Shown here piece after piece: positions 24,448 through 32,196 of a DNA stretch of 32,196 nt. The position numbers and the translations under genes were made by a program. Origin of the DNA: Clostridiales bacterium. GTDB taxonomy: Bacteria > Bacillota > Clostridia > Oscillospirales > CAG-272. Position 1 is the stretch's first letter; every line of letters starts with the position of its first letter. The stretch spans positions 1 through 32,196 of the forward strand of contig JAEEYP010000005.1 of the NCBI GenBank assembly GCA_016288155.1, in the 5' to 3' direction. The notes under the pieces were generated by a model. The model had not been told where the DNA came from. It saw nothing but the letters and a program-made list of their open reading frames with translations, and searched no databases.

Positions 24448-26964
24448 TCAGCCTTTGAGCGGGGCGGACCAGTAGTGCTGCTGGAAGATATCCGTGAAGC
24501 GGTACGCGACGCGCAGACCGCCGTCTTCGATGACGGCGTCCGTCACGCGCAGCTCTCCCGTCACCTGCATCTGTTCGCCGAGGAGATAGCTGTTCTCGTA
24601 CTCGCCCTCGTAGGTGTAGTAGTCGCAGAGGAAATCGATCGTATCGCCGACCTCGATCTCCGTCACGCTCTTGGCGACGGTGTCCGTCTCGCTCTCCGCG
24701 TAGACGGCGCGCGCGCCGGTGATGCGGCCGCCGCCGTTCTCGAAGGCGACGAGGAGGTCGACCCGCTCGCCGTTCAGCATCGCGGGGATGCGGCCGAAGG
24801 TCACGGCGTCCTTCCCCTCGCCGACGGTGTATTCGTGATAGTACGCGACGGTCTGTCCGTTGACCGCGACCCACGTCCGTTCGTTCGGCGCCTCAAGGTT
24901 GCCGTTTTCATCGAAGGAGAAGACGTTGTCGAGGCCGAGGTCGATGTATCCCTCGCCGTCGTCATAGAACACGTTCAGTTCCAGACCCTCGACGAGCGCC
25001 CACTGGGATTCCGGCAGGGCGATCACCCACGCGCCGTCCGCGTTCATCGACCAGACGAGGGCGTTGGGATCGAAGTAGTTGTCCGCGATGTAGGAGACGG
25101 TATCCGCGTCGCTCAGCGCGCGTCCGCTGAGGAAGGAGGTGTTGCCGGAAGTCAGTCCCTCGATGGTGCCGAAGCCGCCGCCGAGGAAAGAGGAGAGCAG
25201 GCTCCCGATCATGTCGGAGGAGCCGGAGGAGGAGCCGAGCGCACCGCCGAGCAGCGAGGAGAGCGCGGAGTTCGTGCCGCCCGTCGTCGCCTGGCCGCTC
25301 ACTTCGAGGCTGGCGAAGGCGCGGATCGCCTCCGAGTAGCTCTCGTCCATGCCGATCGCGTCATAGGTGCGCACCGCCTGGTCGACCGTCGAGGTCTTCC
25401 GGTACGGGAAGAAGATGGAGATCCCGTAGGCGTTGTTGATGTCCGAGGAAGTACGGTTGTACTTCACCGCGCCGAGCAGCGCCTCGGCGAGCGCGTTGCC
25501 CTCGGCGGTGCCGAGATTCTTCGCGAAATGCACGAGATCGATCTGGTCGATCTTCGACGAACGGGCGAACTCGCGCGTGCCGTTGCGCGCGTCGGAGATC
25601 TGCTTATACTCGTTCGAGGAGATCATCGAACTGAGCGACTGCGAGAAATCCTTGAGCGAATCGGGGACCGTATGCGCCAGCTGTGCGATATCGATGACGG
25701 AGAGCGTCGCGGACTGCCCGCGGCAGCTCGACGCGCAGGTGTTGACGAAATCGTCGACGATCAGCCGTCCGAGATCCGTCGTCGCCATGGAGGTATTCGC
25801 GGAGAGCTTCGTCAGCCAGTTCGTGTAGTACCAGCCAATGCCGGGCTCCGTCTCCTCGGAGGCGATCATGTAGTCCGCGTAGTCGTCGAGCATCAGCGCC
25901 GTCTCCACCGTCGCCATCAGGCAGGCGTCGAAGCCGATGATGTCGAATTTCGTGCCGGCGGCGCTGAGCGCCTGCCGGATGCCGGCGAGCGTCATCGAGC
26001 CGCCGGAGGCATTCTTTTCATCGTAACCGTAGCCGCTGACCGATCCGCCGCCGTGATCCCAGAAGATGAGCATCTGCCGGTTGGCGGGATAATGCGCCGT
26101 GCACCACTGGATGAAGGTCGTGAGCGTCTCCGGCTTCGTCATGGACGCCTTGCCCATGTTCTCCTCGAGGCAGCGGATCCCGCCGGAGGCGACTTCGTAG
26201 ATCTGATTCTGCGTCGCGCTGATGATGGAGTTGTTCCACTTCTTGCAGCCGCCGGTATAGATGATGACGTGCACCTTGTCGCTCAGGGACGCCTGCGTCA
26301 TCTCCATGATGTCGCGCGTCGCCATCCCGCTCTTCGATTCGAGGTCGGTGCCGCACATGTAGACCATGATCGTGATCTCATCCTTGCCGCCGCCCTGCAC
26401 CGTCGTATACTTCGCGCGGGAGCCGGCGGCAACGGTCGTGTCCGGCTGTGCCTCCGTATTGGGCTCCGCCGTCCATCCGGCGGAGGACACGGAAGAAGTC
26501 AGGCTCTGGAGCAGGCTCTGCGTGATGCCGGTGCCCGCGGACGACGAGGCGGTGTTCGAGGAAGACGCCGTGATGCCGTAAGGCGCGAGAAGCGCGGCGA
26601 TCCCGGAGTTCGTGCCCGTATTCGTGCCCGTATTCGTGCCCGTATTCGTGCCCGCGTTCGTTGCGGCTTCCGTTTCCGTCCCTGTATCGCCGCCGCCGAG
26701 CAGGCCGTCGAGCAGACCGAATTTACTGCCGAAAAAGATCGCGATCACGGCGACGATGATGATAAGGATCGGGCTCTTCGAGCCGCCGGAGCGCACCGGT
26801 CCCTGCGAGCCGCCGGACGAGCCGCCGCCCTGGGGGCGCGATCCGTTTCCGGGAGTCCCCGTCGAGCCGACCGGGCCGGTGTTCAGCCCTTCCCCGCGCC
26901 GGTGCAGACCGCTGCCGGTGCCGGATACGTTCTTTTCTCTTCCCTGCGGGCGTTTGTTGTCCAT
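24448..26964 (-). CDS. Membrane-anchored clostripain-family (C11) cysteine peptidase
   Basis: The 838-residue protein belongs to clostripain-related cysteine peptidases, which cleave after Arg or Lys. A Gly/Ser/Arg-rich cytoplasmic N-terminus (1-63) is followed by one TM helix (about 64-80) and a low-complexity linker with four Gly-Thr-Asn-Thr units (105-121). The peptidase core then shows ITIMVYMCGTDLES and the catalytic pair His304 in FWDHGGG and Cys348 in GFDACLMA. The C-terminal 250 residues are beta-rich and hold a Ser/Gly-rich insertion. The topology places the peptidase outside the cell. AAAGGAGAGA precedes the ATG at 26964. It heads an operon with two esterases, 44 bases apart. No permease or substrate gene reveals its target. 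Confidence 0.9.
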   Translation of the reverse strand: MDNKRPQGREKNVSGTGSGLHRRGEGLNTGPVGSTGTPGNGSRPQGGGSSGGSQGPVRSGGSKSPILIIIVAVIAIFFGSKFGLLDGLLGGGDTGTETEAATNAGTNTGTNTGTNTGTNSGIAALLAPYGITASSSNTASSSAGTGITQSLLQSLTSSVSSAGWTAEPNTEAQPDTTVAAGSRAKYTTVQGGGKDEITIMVYMCGTDLESKSGMATRDIMEMTQASLSDKVHVIIYTGGCKKWNNSIISATQNQIYEVASGGIRCLEENMGKASMTKPETLTTFIQWCTAHYPANRQMLIFWDHGGGSVSGYGYDEKNASGGSMTLAGIRQALSAAGTKFDIIGFDACLMATVETALMLDDYADYMIASEETEPGIGWYYTNWLTKLSANTSMATTDLGRLIVDDFVNTCASSCRGQSATLSVIDIAQLAHTVPDSLKDFSQSLSSMISSNEYKQISDARNGTREFARSSKIDQIDLVHFAKNLGTAEGNALAEALLGAVKYNRTSSDINNAYGISIFFPYRKTSTVDQAVRTYDAIGMDESYSEAIRAFASLEVSGQATTGGTNSALSSLLGGALGSSSGSSDMIGSLLSSFLGGGFGTIEGLTSGNTSFLSGRALSDADTVSYIADNYFDPNALVWSMNADGAWVIALPESQWALVEGLELNVFYDDGEGYIDLGLDNVFSFDENGNLEAPNERTWVAVNGQTVAYYHEYTVGEGKDAVTFGRIPAMLNGERVDLLVAFENGGGRITGARAVYAESETDTVAKSVTEIEVGDTIDFLCDYYTYEGEYENSYLLGEQMQVTGELRVTDAVIEDGGLRVAYRFTDIFQQHYWSAPLKG

Positions 26965-27080
26965 ACTTCTGTCTCTCCTTTGTCCGCTTCCCCGCGCGGC
27001 GGCGCCGCGCAAAAGCGTATGAATATCTGCCGAAACAGGCGGGGAGCGGCGGCAAGCGCCGTTTTCCTCCCGCTGCATAC

Positions 27081-27109
27081 AGTATAGCACGCGCCCGCGC
27101 CCTTGTCAA
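27081..27109 (-). promoter_or_regulatory. Promoter of the protease-esterase operon
   Basis: On the minus strand, TTGACA (27109-27104) and TATACT (27086-27081) are 17 bases apart. The leader is about 110 bases. Confidence 0.85.
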
Positions 27110-27243
27110 GGAGAAACGCTCGGAGGCCGCCGCCGATATTGGACAGCGGAAGGAAAAACGGCAGCCGACGTTTTCTGCGTTTGCCGAAAAATGAGCGGAC
27201 GAAAATGACAGCGCGGCATTGGGATGGAATACGGCATTATATA

Positions 27244-27257
27244 CAGAAACGTTTGAA
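27244..27257 (+). promoter_or_regulatory. Possible LacI-family operator
   Basis: CAGAAACGTTTGAA contains the 8-bp palindrome AAACGTTT with the central CG typical of LacI-type and cre-like sites, 27 bases upstream of the solute-binding protein promoter. It matches the core but not the ends of the CcpA consensus. The rest of the gap between the divergent promoters (27110-27284) shows no other feature. Confidence 0.35.
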
Positions 27258-27284
27258 ATTGCAAATCATTTTTTGACGTCCCCC

Positions 27285-27312
27285 TTGACTTTTCGGAGGG
27301 AAAAGGTATAAT
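27285..27312 (+). promoter_or_regulatory. Promoter of the solute-binding protein genes
   Basis: TTGACT (27285-27290) and a perfect TATAAT (27307-27312) have a 16-base spacer; the start codon lies about 70 bases downstream. Confidence 0.8.
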
Positions 27313-27388
27313 GTAAACAGTGGATTTTCTTCCGCAAAACGGAAGGCCCCCGCGGGATTGCGGGATTCCAAAGAAAGAGAGCACAGCC

Positions 27389-28900
27389 ATGAAAAGAACG
27401 GTATCCATCCTGCTCCTCCTCGCCATGCTGGCGGGACTCGCCGCCTGCGGCGCGGAAACGGAAAAGCCGAGCGACACGACGCCGCCCGATCCTTCCGGCA
27501 CCGTCACCGACGCTCCCGCGAGCGACACGGAAGACGAGCCGGACAAAGGTCCCTCCGTCGCGGAGATCCTGCCGAAACTCGATTTCGACGGCGCGCTCGT
27601 CACGATCGCCATGGACTACGTGGGCGGGGATTATCCTCCGCCGGAGGAGCTGACCGGCTCCGCGGTCAACGACGCCATCGTCGACCGCACCCGCGCGGTG
27701 GAAGAGCAGTACGGCGTGAAGCTCGAGTACTTCGTGCACAGCCTGGAGCCGCGCGAGCAGTACGTCATGTGGGCGCAGTCGGGCGACGACACGTATAAGC
27801 TCTACACGAGCCGCAGCCGGTACGTGGTGGATTTCATCACGAAGGACGTGGCGCGCTCCTGGAGCAAATACCCGGATATCATCGACTTTGAGGCGGAATG
27901 GTTCGACAGCTACGCGATCAATACCTTCGCCGTCGGCGACGACGCGAGGATGCTGTACGGCGACGCGAACGAATCCGGCATCCGCTACGCGTGGATCTGG
28001 CTGTTCAACAAGGAGCTGGCGGAAGACTATCATCTCCCGGATCTCTACGCGCTGGTGGACGAGGGCAAGTGGACGCTGGACTGCCTGATGACCCTGACGC
28101 AGGACGTGTATACGGACGTGAACGGCAACGGCGTAAATGACGGGGAGGACGTGTACGGGTACGTTTCGGACCACGCGGCTTCCTTTGACAGCTGGGGTCC
28201 CACGCTCGGAATCAGTCCCGTCAGAAAGGACGAAAACAACCTCCCCGTGGTCCTCGATACGCTGTCCGAGAGAACGATAGAAGGCTTCGATAAATTGTAC
28301 AAGTTCTTCTGGGAAAGCAAAGGCACCTTGATCTGTGAGGCGGGCAGCGGTCTGTCCGCGATGCAGGATATGTTCGTGCAGAACAAGGCGATCTTCCACA
28401 ATACGCAGATCGGCGGTCTGGAAAACGAGCAGGTCCGCGACATGGTCGATTTCGGCGTTTTGCCCACGCCGAAGCTGACGGAGGATCAGGATACGTACTA
28501 TACGCACACGGACTGCTGCTTCTCCTGCCTGCTGCTCCCCTCCGTTATTACCGAAGAGGAAGCGCTCTGCTCCGTCTACGTGGCGAACGCCCTGAACGCG
28601 TTCAGCCACGAGCTCGTCCGGCCAGTGTACTACGAAACGGTGCTGAAGACCCGTCTGACCCGCGACAGGGAGTCTCCCCGCATGATGGATCTGGCGCTGG
28701 CGGGCAGGCGGTACGGCTTCGAGTATTTCGGCGAAACGCACTTCCCGATCACCCACGTGTATATGCTGCGCAACACGTACGCCGCACACAAAATGCCGAC
28801 CGTGTCCATGTACACCTCGAGGATCGATAAATACAAGCAGCAGGTCGAGGACTTCCTGCTCGACTGGCAGGACATGGTCGATTGGGAAAACAGGAGCTGA
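27389..28900 (+). CDS. Extracellular solute-binding lipoprotein, family 1, copy 1
   Basis: This 503-residue lipoprotein captures a solute, probably an oligosaccharide, for an ABC transporter. The signal peptide ends in lipobox LAAC (Cys20), followed by an acidic Thr/Pro/Asp linker. The body has the two-lobe periplasmic-binding pattern of family 1, with IRYAWIWLFNKELAEDYHLPDLYALVDEGKWT typical of sugar binders (shown by its key piece WLFNKELAE). Near residues 243-254, DVNGNGVNDGED is an EF-hand/dockerin-type calcium loop (Asp243, Asn245, Asn247, Asp254). AAAGAGAGC precedes the ATG. No permease or ATPase gene follows, so it needs partners from elsewhere. It is very similar to the next gene. Confidence 0.92.
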   Translation: MKRTVSILLLLAMLAGLAACGAETEKPSDTTPPDPSGTVTDAPASDTEDEPDKGPSVAEILPKLDFDGALVTIAMDYVGGDYPPPEELTGSAVNDAIVDRTRAVEEQYGVKLEYFVHSLEPREQYVMWAQSGDDTYKLYTSRSRYVVDFITKDVARSWSKYPDIIDFEAEWFDSYAINTFAVGDDARMLYGDANESGIRYAWIWLFNKELAEDYHLPDLYALVDEGKWTLDCLMTLTQDVYTDVNGNGVNDGEDVYGYVSDHAASFDSWGPTLGISPVRKDENNLPVVLDTLSERTIEGFDKLYKFFWESKGTLICEAGSGLSAMQDMFVQNKAIFHNTQIGGLENEQVRDMVDFGVLPTPKLTEDQDTYYTHTDCCFSCLLLPSVITEEEALCSVYVANALNAFSHELVRPVYYETVLKTRLTRDRESPRMMDLALAGRRYGFEYFGETHFPITHVYMLRNTYAAHKMPTVSMYTSRIDKYKQQVEDFLLDWQDMVDWENRS

Positions 28901-28977
28901 AGATCCCGTGGTACGCGGCGCGGACGCGCCGGGCGGTCTCCTCAGACTCCGAATCATAACAGAAAGAGAGTACAGCC

Positions 28978-30486
28978 ATGAAAAGAACGGTATCCATCGT
29001 GCTCCTCCTCGCCATGCTGGCGGGACTCGTCTCCTGCGGCGCGGGAACGGACAAACCGACCGACACGACGCCGACGGATCCTTCCGGCGCCGTCACCGAC
29101 GCTCCCGTGAGCGGCACGGAAGGCGAGCCGGCAAAAGAGCCTTCCGTGGCGGATCTTTTGCCGAAAGCCGACTTCGACGGCGCGACCGTCGGCATCGCCA
29201 TGGACTTTGCGCCCTTGGATTACATTCCGTCCGAAGAGGTCACCGGCTCCGCGATCAACGACGCCATCGTGGACCGCACCCGCGCGGTGGAAGAACTGTA
29301 CAACGTCGATCTCGAGTACTTCACGGAGGTCACCGAGCCGATCCAGCAGTACGTCACGTGGTCGGAGGCGGGTGACGATACGTATAAGCTGTACACGAGC
29401 CGTACCCGGTACATGGGAGAATACATCACGAAAAACGCCGCCCGTTCCTGGAGCGATTATCCGGAGATCCTCGACTTTCACGCGGATTGGTTCAATACCT
29501 ACGCGATCGAGACCTTTGCCGTCGGCGACGACGTGAGACTGCTGTACGGCGACGTGAACGAATCCGCTATCCGTTACGCGTGGATCTGGCTGTTCAACAA
29601 AGAACTCGCGGAGCAGTACCATCTTCCGGATCTGTACACGGTGGTGGACGAAGGCAAATGGACGATGGATTACCTGATGACCGTAGCGGATGCGGTATAT
29701 TCGGACGTAAACGGCAACGGCGATTTTGACGAGGAAGACGTATACGGCTATCTTACGGACAACACCGCATGCTATGACAGCTGGGGTCCCACGCTCGGCG
29801 TCAGTCCCATAAGAAAGGATGAAAACAATCGCCCCGTGGTCATCACCGAGCTGTCCGAGGAAATGATAAACGGCTTTGAGAAGCTGTACACGATCTTCTG
29901 GTTATGCGAGGGGACGTACGTCTTCAAAGGAGAGCCTTTAGGTCAGGTGGAAGCGATGTTCGTGCGGAACAAGGCGGTCCTCACCAATACGAGGATCAAC
30001 CTTCTGGAAAACGACCGCGTCCGCGACATGGTCGATTTCGGCGTGCTTCCGACGCCGAAGCTGACGGAGGATCAGGATACGTACTATACCCACACGGACT
30101 GCATGTTCTCCTGCCTTCTCCTTCCCTCTGCCATCTCGAACGAAGATGCGCTCCGCTCCGTCTATATCGCGAACGCCTTGAACGCGTTCAGCCATGAGAT
30201 GGTATTGCCCGTATACTACGAGATCGTTCTGAAGACCCGTCTGACCCGCGACAAGGACTCCCCCCGCATGATGGATCTGGCTCTGGCCGGCAGAAGATAC
30301 GGCTTCGAGTATATGGCGGAAAGCGCTGTCCCGATCACTCACGTAACGATCCTGCGCGAATTCTACTCCAAGAAGACCGTTCCATCCGCCTCTATGTATG
30401 AAAGAAGGCTCGATAGCTGCAAAAAATGGGTCAATGATTTCCTGGAAGACTGGGACGATATGGTGTATTGGGAAAACAAAGGATAA
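28978..30486 (+). CDS. Extracellular solute-binding lipoprotein, family 1, copy 2
   Basis: This 502-residue tandem paralogue begins with nearly the same bases as copy 1, from the ribosome site through the signal peptide (lipobox LVSC, Cys20). The calcium-loop motif is kept at the same position (DVNGNGDFDEED, residues 243-254). The C-terminal half shares long identical blocks, such as DMVDFGVLPTPKLTEDQD and DLALAGRRYGFEY. Differences cluster in the N-terminal lobe around residues 75-140 and at 310-345, likely shaping the ligand pocket. It lies 77 bases after copy 1 without a visible promoter or terminator between them, so both are probably on one mRNA. A strong terminator follows. Confidence 0.92.
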   Translation: MKRTVSIVLLLAMLAGLVSCGAGTDKPTDTTPTDPSGAVTDAPVSGTEGEPAKEPSVADLLPKADFDGATVGIAMDFAPLDYIPSEEVTGSAINDAIVDRTRAVEELYNVDLEYFTEVTEPIQQYVTWSEAGDDTYKLYTSRTRYMGEYITKNAARSWSDYPEILDFHADWFNTYAIETFAVGDDVRLLYGDVNESAIRYAWIWLFNKELAEQYHLPDLYTVVDEGKWTMDYLMTVADAVYSDVNGNGDFDEEDVYGYLTDNTACYDSWGPTLGVSPIRKDENNRPVVITELSEEMINGFEKLYTIFWLCEGTYVFKGEPLGQVEAMFVRNKAVLTNTRINLLENDRVRDMVDFGVLPTPKLTEDQDTYYTHTDCMFSCLLLPSAISNEDALRSVYIANALNAFSHEMVLPVYYEIVLKTRLTRDKDSPRMMDLALAGRRYGFEYMAESAVPITHVTILREFYSKKTVPSASMYERRLDSCKKWVNDFLEDWDDMVYWENKG

Positions 30487-30533
30487 CGAAGTGCGATCCG
30501 GTCCCGGTCTCCTCTTCCCCCCCTGTCAAACGG

Positions 30534-30565
30534 CGCGGCGGAACGGTTCGTTCCGCCGCGTTTTT
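30534..30565 (+). terminator. Terminator after the solute-binding genes
   Basis: CGCGGCGGAACG (30534-30545) pairs perfectly with CGTTCCGCCGCG (30549-30560) around a GTT loop and is followed by five T's. Confidence 0.93.
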
Positions 30566-30618
30566 CGTTCCCCGCATGCCCGTTCGCTCCCGCGGCGCGG
30601 AAAATCGCGCCGAAGGGC

Positions 30619-30647
30619 TTGACAATCCCGCGCCGACGGGCTATAAT
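30619..30647 (+). promoter_or_regulatory. Promoter of metA and its T-box leader
   Basis: A consensus TTGACA (30619-30624) and TATAAT (30642-30647) are 17 bases apart. Transcription starts near 30654. Confidence 0.88.
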
Positions 30648-30653
30648 AATGAA

Positions 30654-30909
30654 AAAGCGATGACGAAGAGGATCGGACGCGCCCGACGCAGAGAACCGGC
30701 AAACGCTGCGAGCCGGGGACGGCGCATCCGCCATCTATGGCTTCCGAGCCGGAGGTCCGAGCCTGCGGGCGCAGGGTGAGGGCTTCCCGTGCAGGCCGCG
30801 ATAAGGCCGTCTCCGATAAGCGGCGCCGGAGCGAGACCGGCGCAATTTGAGTGGTACCGCGGGATTCTCTCCCGTCTCAAAGTGATCTTTGGGACGGTTT
30901 TGTATTTTT
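30654..30909 (+). promoter_or_regulatory. T-box riboswitch, methionine tRNA-specific
   Basis: T-box leaders sense uncharged tRNA and switch from terminator to antiterminator. The universal T-box stretch GAGTGGTACCGCGGG lies at 30849-30863. A terminator follows, CCGTCTCAAAG (30872-30882) with CTTTGGGACGG (30887-30897) and a T-rich tail TTTTGTATTTTT. Upstream, the long stem I includes the AGAGAA bulge near 30690 and a specifier loop in which ATG (30737-30739) precedes GGCTTCC. An AUG specifier means tRNA-Met, which fits the metA gene downstream. The T-box and terminator are certain; the specifier position is inferred from spacing. Confidence 0.92.
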
Positions 30910-30948
30910 CCGCCGGTCTCCGCCCCCGATAACGAAAGGATTACTGCC

Positions 30949-31866
30949 ATGCCGATCAAGATTCCCAACGGACTCCCCGCCGCGCGCACGCTCACCGAGG
31001 AGAACATCTTCATCATGACGCAGACGCGCGCGATGACGCAGGACATCCGTCCGCTGCGCATCCTGCTCCTCAATCTGATGCCCACGAAGGTGGACACCGA
31101 AACGCAGTTCTCCCGCCTGCTCAGCAATTCCCCCCTGCAGGTGGAGCTGACGCTGCTGCACACGAAGACGCACCGTGCAAAAAACACCTCGCAGGAGCAT
31201 CTGCTCGCGTTCTACGAGACCTTCGACGACGTCCGCGATCAGAAATTCGACGGCATGATCATCACCGGCGCGCCGGTGGAGAAGCTGGACTACGAAGAGG
31301 TGGAATACTGGGAAGAGCTGTGCGAGATCATGGACTGGACGCGCCACAGCGTCCACAGCACGATGCACATCTGCTGGGGCGCGCAGGCGGCGCTGTACCA
31401 TCATTACGGCATTCCCAAGTATCCGCTGGACGAGAAAGTCTTCGGCGTCTTCCCGCACACGGTCGAGTACAAAAACTGCACGCTGCTGCGCGGCTTCGAC
31501 GACACCTTCATGGCGCCGCATTCCCGCCACACGACGGTGCGCCGGGAGGACATCGAGAAGATCCCGACGCTCAAGATCCTCGCCTCCTCGCCGGATGCCG
31601 GCGTGTACGCGGTGAAGTCGGAGGAGGGACGGCAGATCTTCATCATGGGACACTCCGAATACGACGCGCGGACGCTGGAAAAGGAATACCTGCGCGACAA
31701 AAACGCCGGTCTCCCGATCCGCCCGCCGAAGAATTATTATCCGGACGACGACGACACGAAGGCGCCTCTCATGACGTGGCGCGCGCACGCCAGCCTGCTC
31801 TTCTCCAACTGGCTCAACTACTTCGTTTATCAGACGACGCCGTACGACATCGGTTCGATACAGTAA
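30949..31866 (+). CDS. metA: Homoserine O-acetyltransferase, MetA type
   Basis: The 305-residue cytoplasmic enzyme acylates homoserine, the first committed step of methionine synthesis. The catalytic triad is in place at the standard family positions: Cys142 ([10 protein letters not shown]), His235 and Glu237 (MGHSEYD). Residue 111, in [13 protein letters not shown], is Glu. In this family Glu111 marks acetyl-CoA users and Gly111 marks succinyl-CoA users, so acetyl transfer is expected although the family is often named succinyltransferase. The N-terminal [10 protein letters not shown] and [15 protein letters not shown] are typical. GAAAGGA precedes the ATG. Expression is controlled by the T-box in its leader, so methionine starvation should turn it on. 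Confidence 0.96.
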   Translation: MPIKIPNGLPAARTLTEENIFIMTQTRAMTQDIRPLRILLLNLMPTKVDTETQFSRLLSNSPLQVELTLLHTKTHRAKNTSQEHLLAFYETFDDVRDQKFDGMIITGAPVEKLDYEEVEYWEELCEIMDWTRHSVHSTMHICWGAQAALYHHYGIPKYPLDEKVFGVFPHTVEYKNCTLLRGFDDTFMAPHSRHTTVRREDIEKIPTLKILASSPDAGVYAVKSEEGRQIFIMGHSEYDARTLEKEYLRDKNAGLPIRPPKNYYPDDDDTKAPLMTWRAHASLLFSNWLNYFVYQTTPYDIGSIQ

Positions 31867-31904
31867 CGTCCCTGATCCGCCGCGGGTGCGGGGGCGTCGG
31901 CAAA

Positions 31905-31952
31905 CAATATTTGCCTCCGCTGCCAAGCGCTCCCGCTGTCTTTCCGTTGTTC
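31905..31952 (+). repeat. 48-bp direct repeat, copy 1
   Basis: This copy begins CAATATTTGCCTCCGCTGCC and ends TTTCCGTTGTTC. It recurs 244 bases later at 32149-32196 with a few mismatches in the middle (CAAGCG versus CTGACG). It flanks one side of the palindrome cluster downstream of metA. Confidence 0.9.
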
Positions 31953-31992
31953 CGTTACCGAGCGACCCTCGCCCCTAACACCAATGGGGGGC

Positions 31993-32134
31993 TTGGGGGC
32001 TATGCCCCCAACCGCTGCACTCCCGTCAGCGGATGTCGGATGCCGAAGCCGGGGATTCCAAAGGGGGACCGGGGCTTCAGCCCCACGAGACGAGGTCCCC
32101 CTTTGGCGGGGGAGCCCGTGGGGGCGGAGCCCCC
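31993..32134. repeat. Cluster of GC-rich palindromes (intergenic repeat element)
   Basis: Four hairpins follow each other: TTGGGGGC-TAT-GCCCCCAA (31993-32011), GCTG...CAGC near 32014-32030, CCAAAGGGGGACC (32058-32070) pairing with GGTCCCCCTTTGG (32094-32106) around an inner GGGGCTTCAGCCCC, and GGGGGC-GGA-GCCCCC (32120-32134). There is no open frame of note. It resembles repetitive extragenic palindromes. Confidence 0.8.
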
Positions 32135-32148
32135 GCGTTTTCAGCACA

Positions 32149-32196
32149 CAATATTTGCCTCCGCTGCCTGACGCTCCCGCTGTCTTTCCGTTGTTC
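32149..32196 (+). repeat. 48-bp direct repeat, copy 2, reaching the window edge
   Basis: This is the second copy of the repeat at 31905 and may continue beyond the window. The unit of direct repeat plus palindromes may be tandemly repeated to the right. Confidence 0.88.

Noticed and set aside
26588..26650. Tandem 12-bp repeat as a regulatory or mobile element
   Set aside because: It encodes the Gly-Thr-Asn-Thr linker of the peptidase in frame and is best read as coding low complexity.
24436..27087. A plus-strand frame of about 880 codons opposite the clostripain gene
   Set aside because: The opposite strand encodes a clear peptidase with catalytic His and Cys, a TM segment and a promoter. 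The plus-strand product is low-complexity Arg/Val/Gly.

Overview
This window looks like a chromosomal segment of a GC-rich, anaerobic, gut-type Gram-positive bacterium of the class Clostridia, probably near Oscillospirales or Christensenellales. The placement rests on several features: Firmicutes-style TTGACA/TATAAT promoters, strong AGGAGG-type ribosome binding sites, intrinsic terminators with T tracts, a T-box riboswitch, rubredoxin, a glycyl radical enzyme with its activase, Lipobox-type solute-binding lipoproteins, and cytoplasmic glycosidases. It is an inference from gene content; no marker gene in the window fixes the species.

Layout. Positions 1-1950 hold three minus-strand genes: a cut-off lipoprotein, a small nitroreductase and a hydroxypyruvate-isomerase-like TIM barrel. 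At 2000-5210 the plus strand carries a type 2 galT, RNase P RNA (rnpB), tRNA-Thr(GGU) and another sugar-isomerase-like TIM barrel. A bidirectional terminator separates these from a minus-strand rubredoxin. At 5650-8860 the plus strand carries murD, a stand-alone transposase N-terminal (DUF772-like) domain protein, a six-TM membrane protein and ridA. At 9940-10170 two promoters face apart: one drives a Gfo/Idh/MocA dehydrogenase, the other an unusual glycyl radical enzyme and its activase (10170-13266).

The most interesting part is 13267-16216. A promoter and a 235-nt leader containing two nearly identical 63-bp palindromic repeats precede a radical SAM/SPASM enzyme. The enzyme overlaps by 4 bases a membrane protein whose predicted cytoplasmic tail is a zinc ribbon followed by a Cys-Ala-Cys-Ala run ending in GGGRAGC. 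This looks like a maturase with its embedded substrate. Two SGNH hydrolase paralogues, a GH42 beta-galactosidase, a small GH29-like protein and a small lipoprotein follow (16259-21127).

On the minus strand, 21181-26964 appears to be a four-gene operon: a membrane-anchored clostripain-family protease, two paralogous sialate-O-acetylesterase-type enzymes and a beta-rich hypothetical protein. From 27285 the plus strand has a tandem pair of family 1 solute-binding lipoproteins, then a Met-specific T-box and metA (acetyl-CoA type, Glu111). The window ends in an intergenic cluster of GC-rich palindromes flanked by a 48-bp direct repeat.

Taken together, the middle and right of the window fit scavenging of acetylated, galactosylated and possibly fucosylated glycans: binding proteins outside the cell, and deacetylases and glycosidases (none with a signal peptide) inside it. 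No ABC permease or ATPase gene is present, so the binding proteins must partner with components encoded elsewhere.
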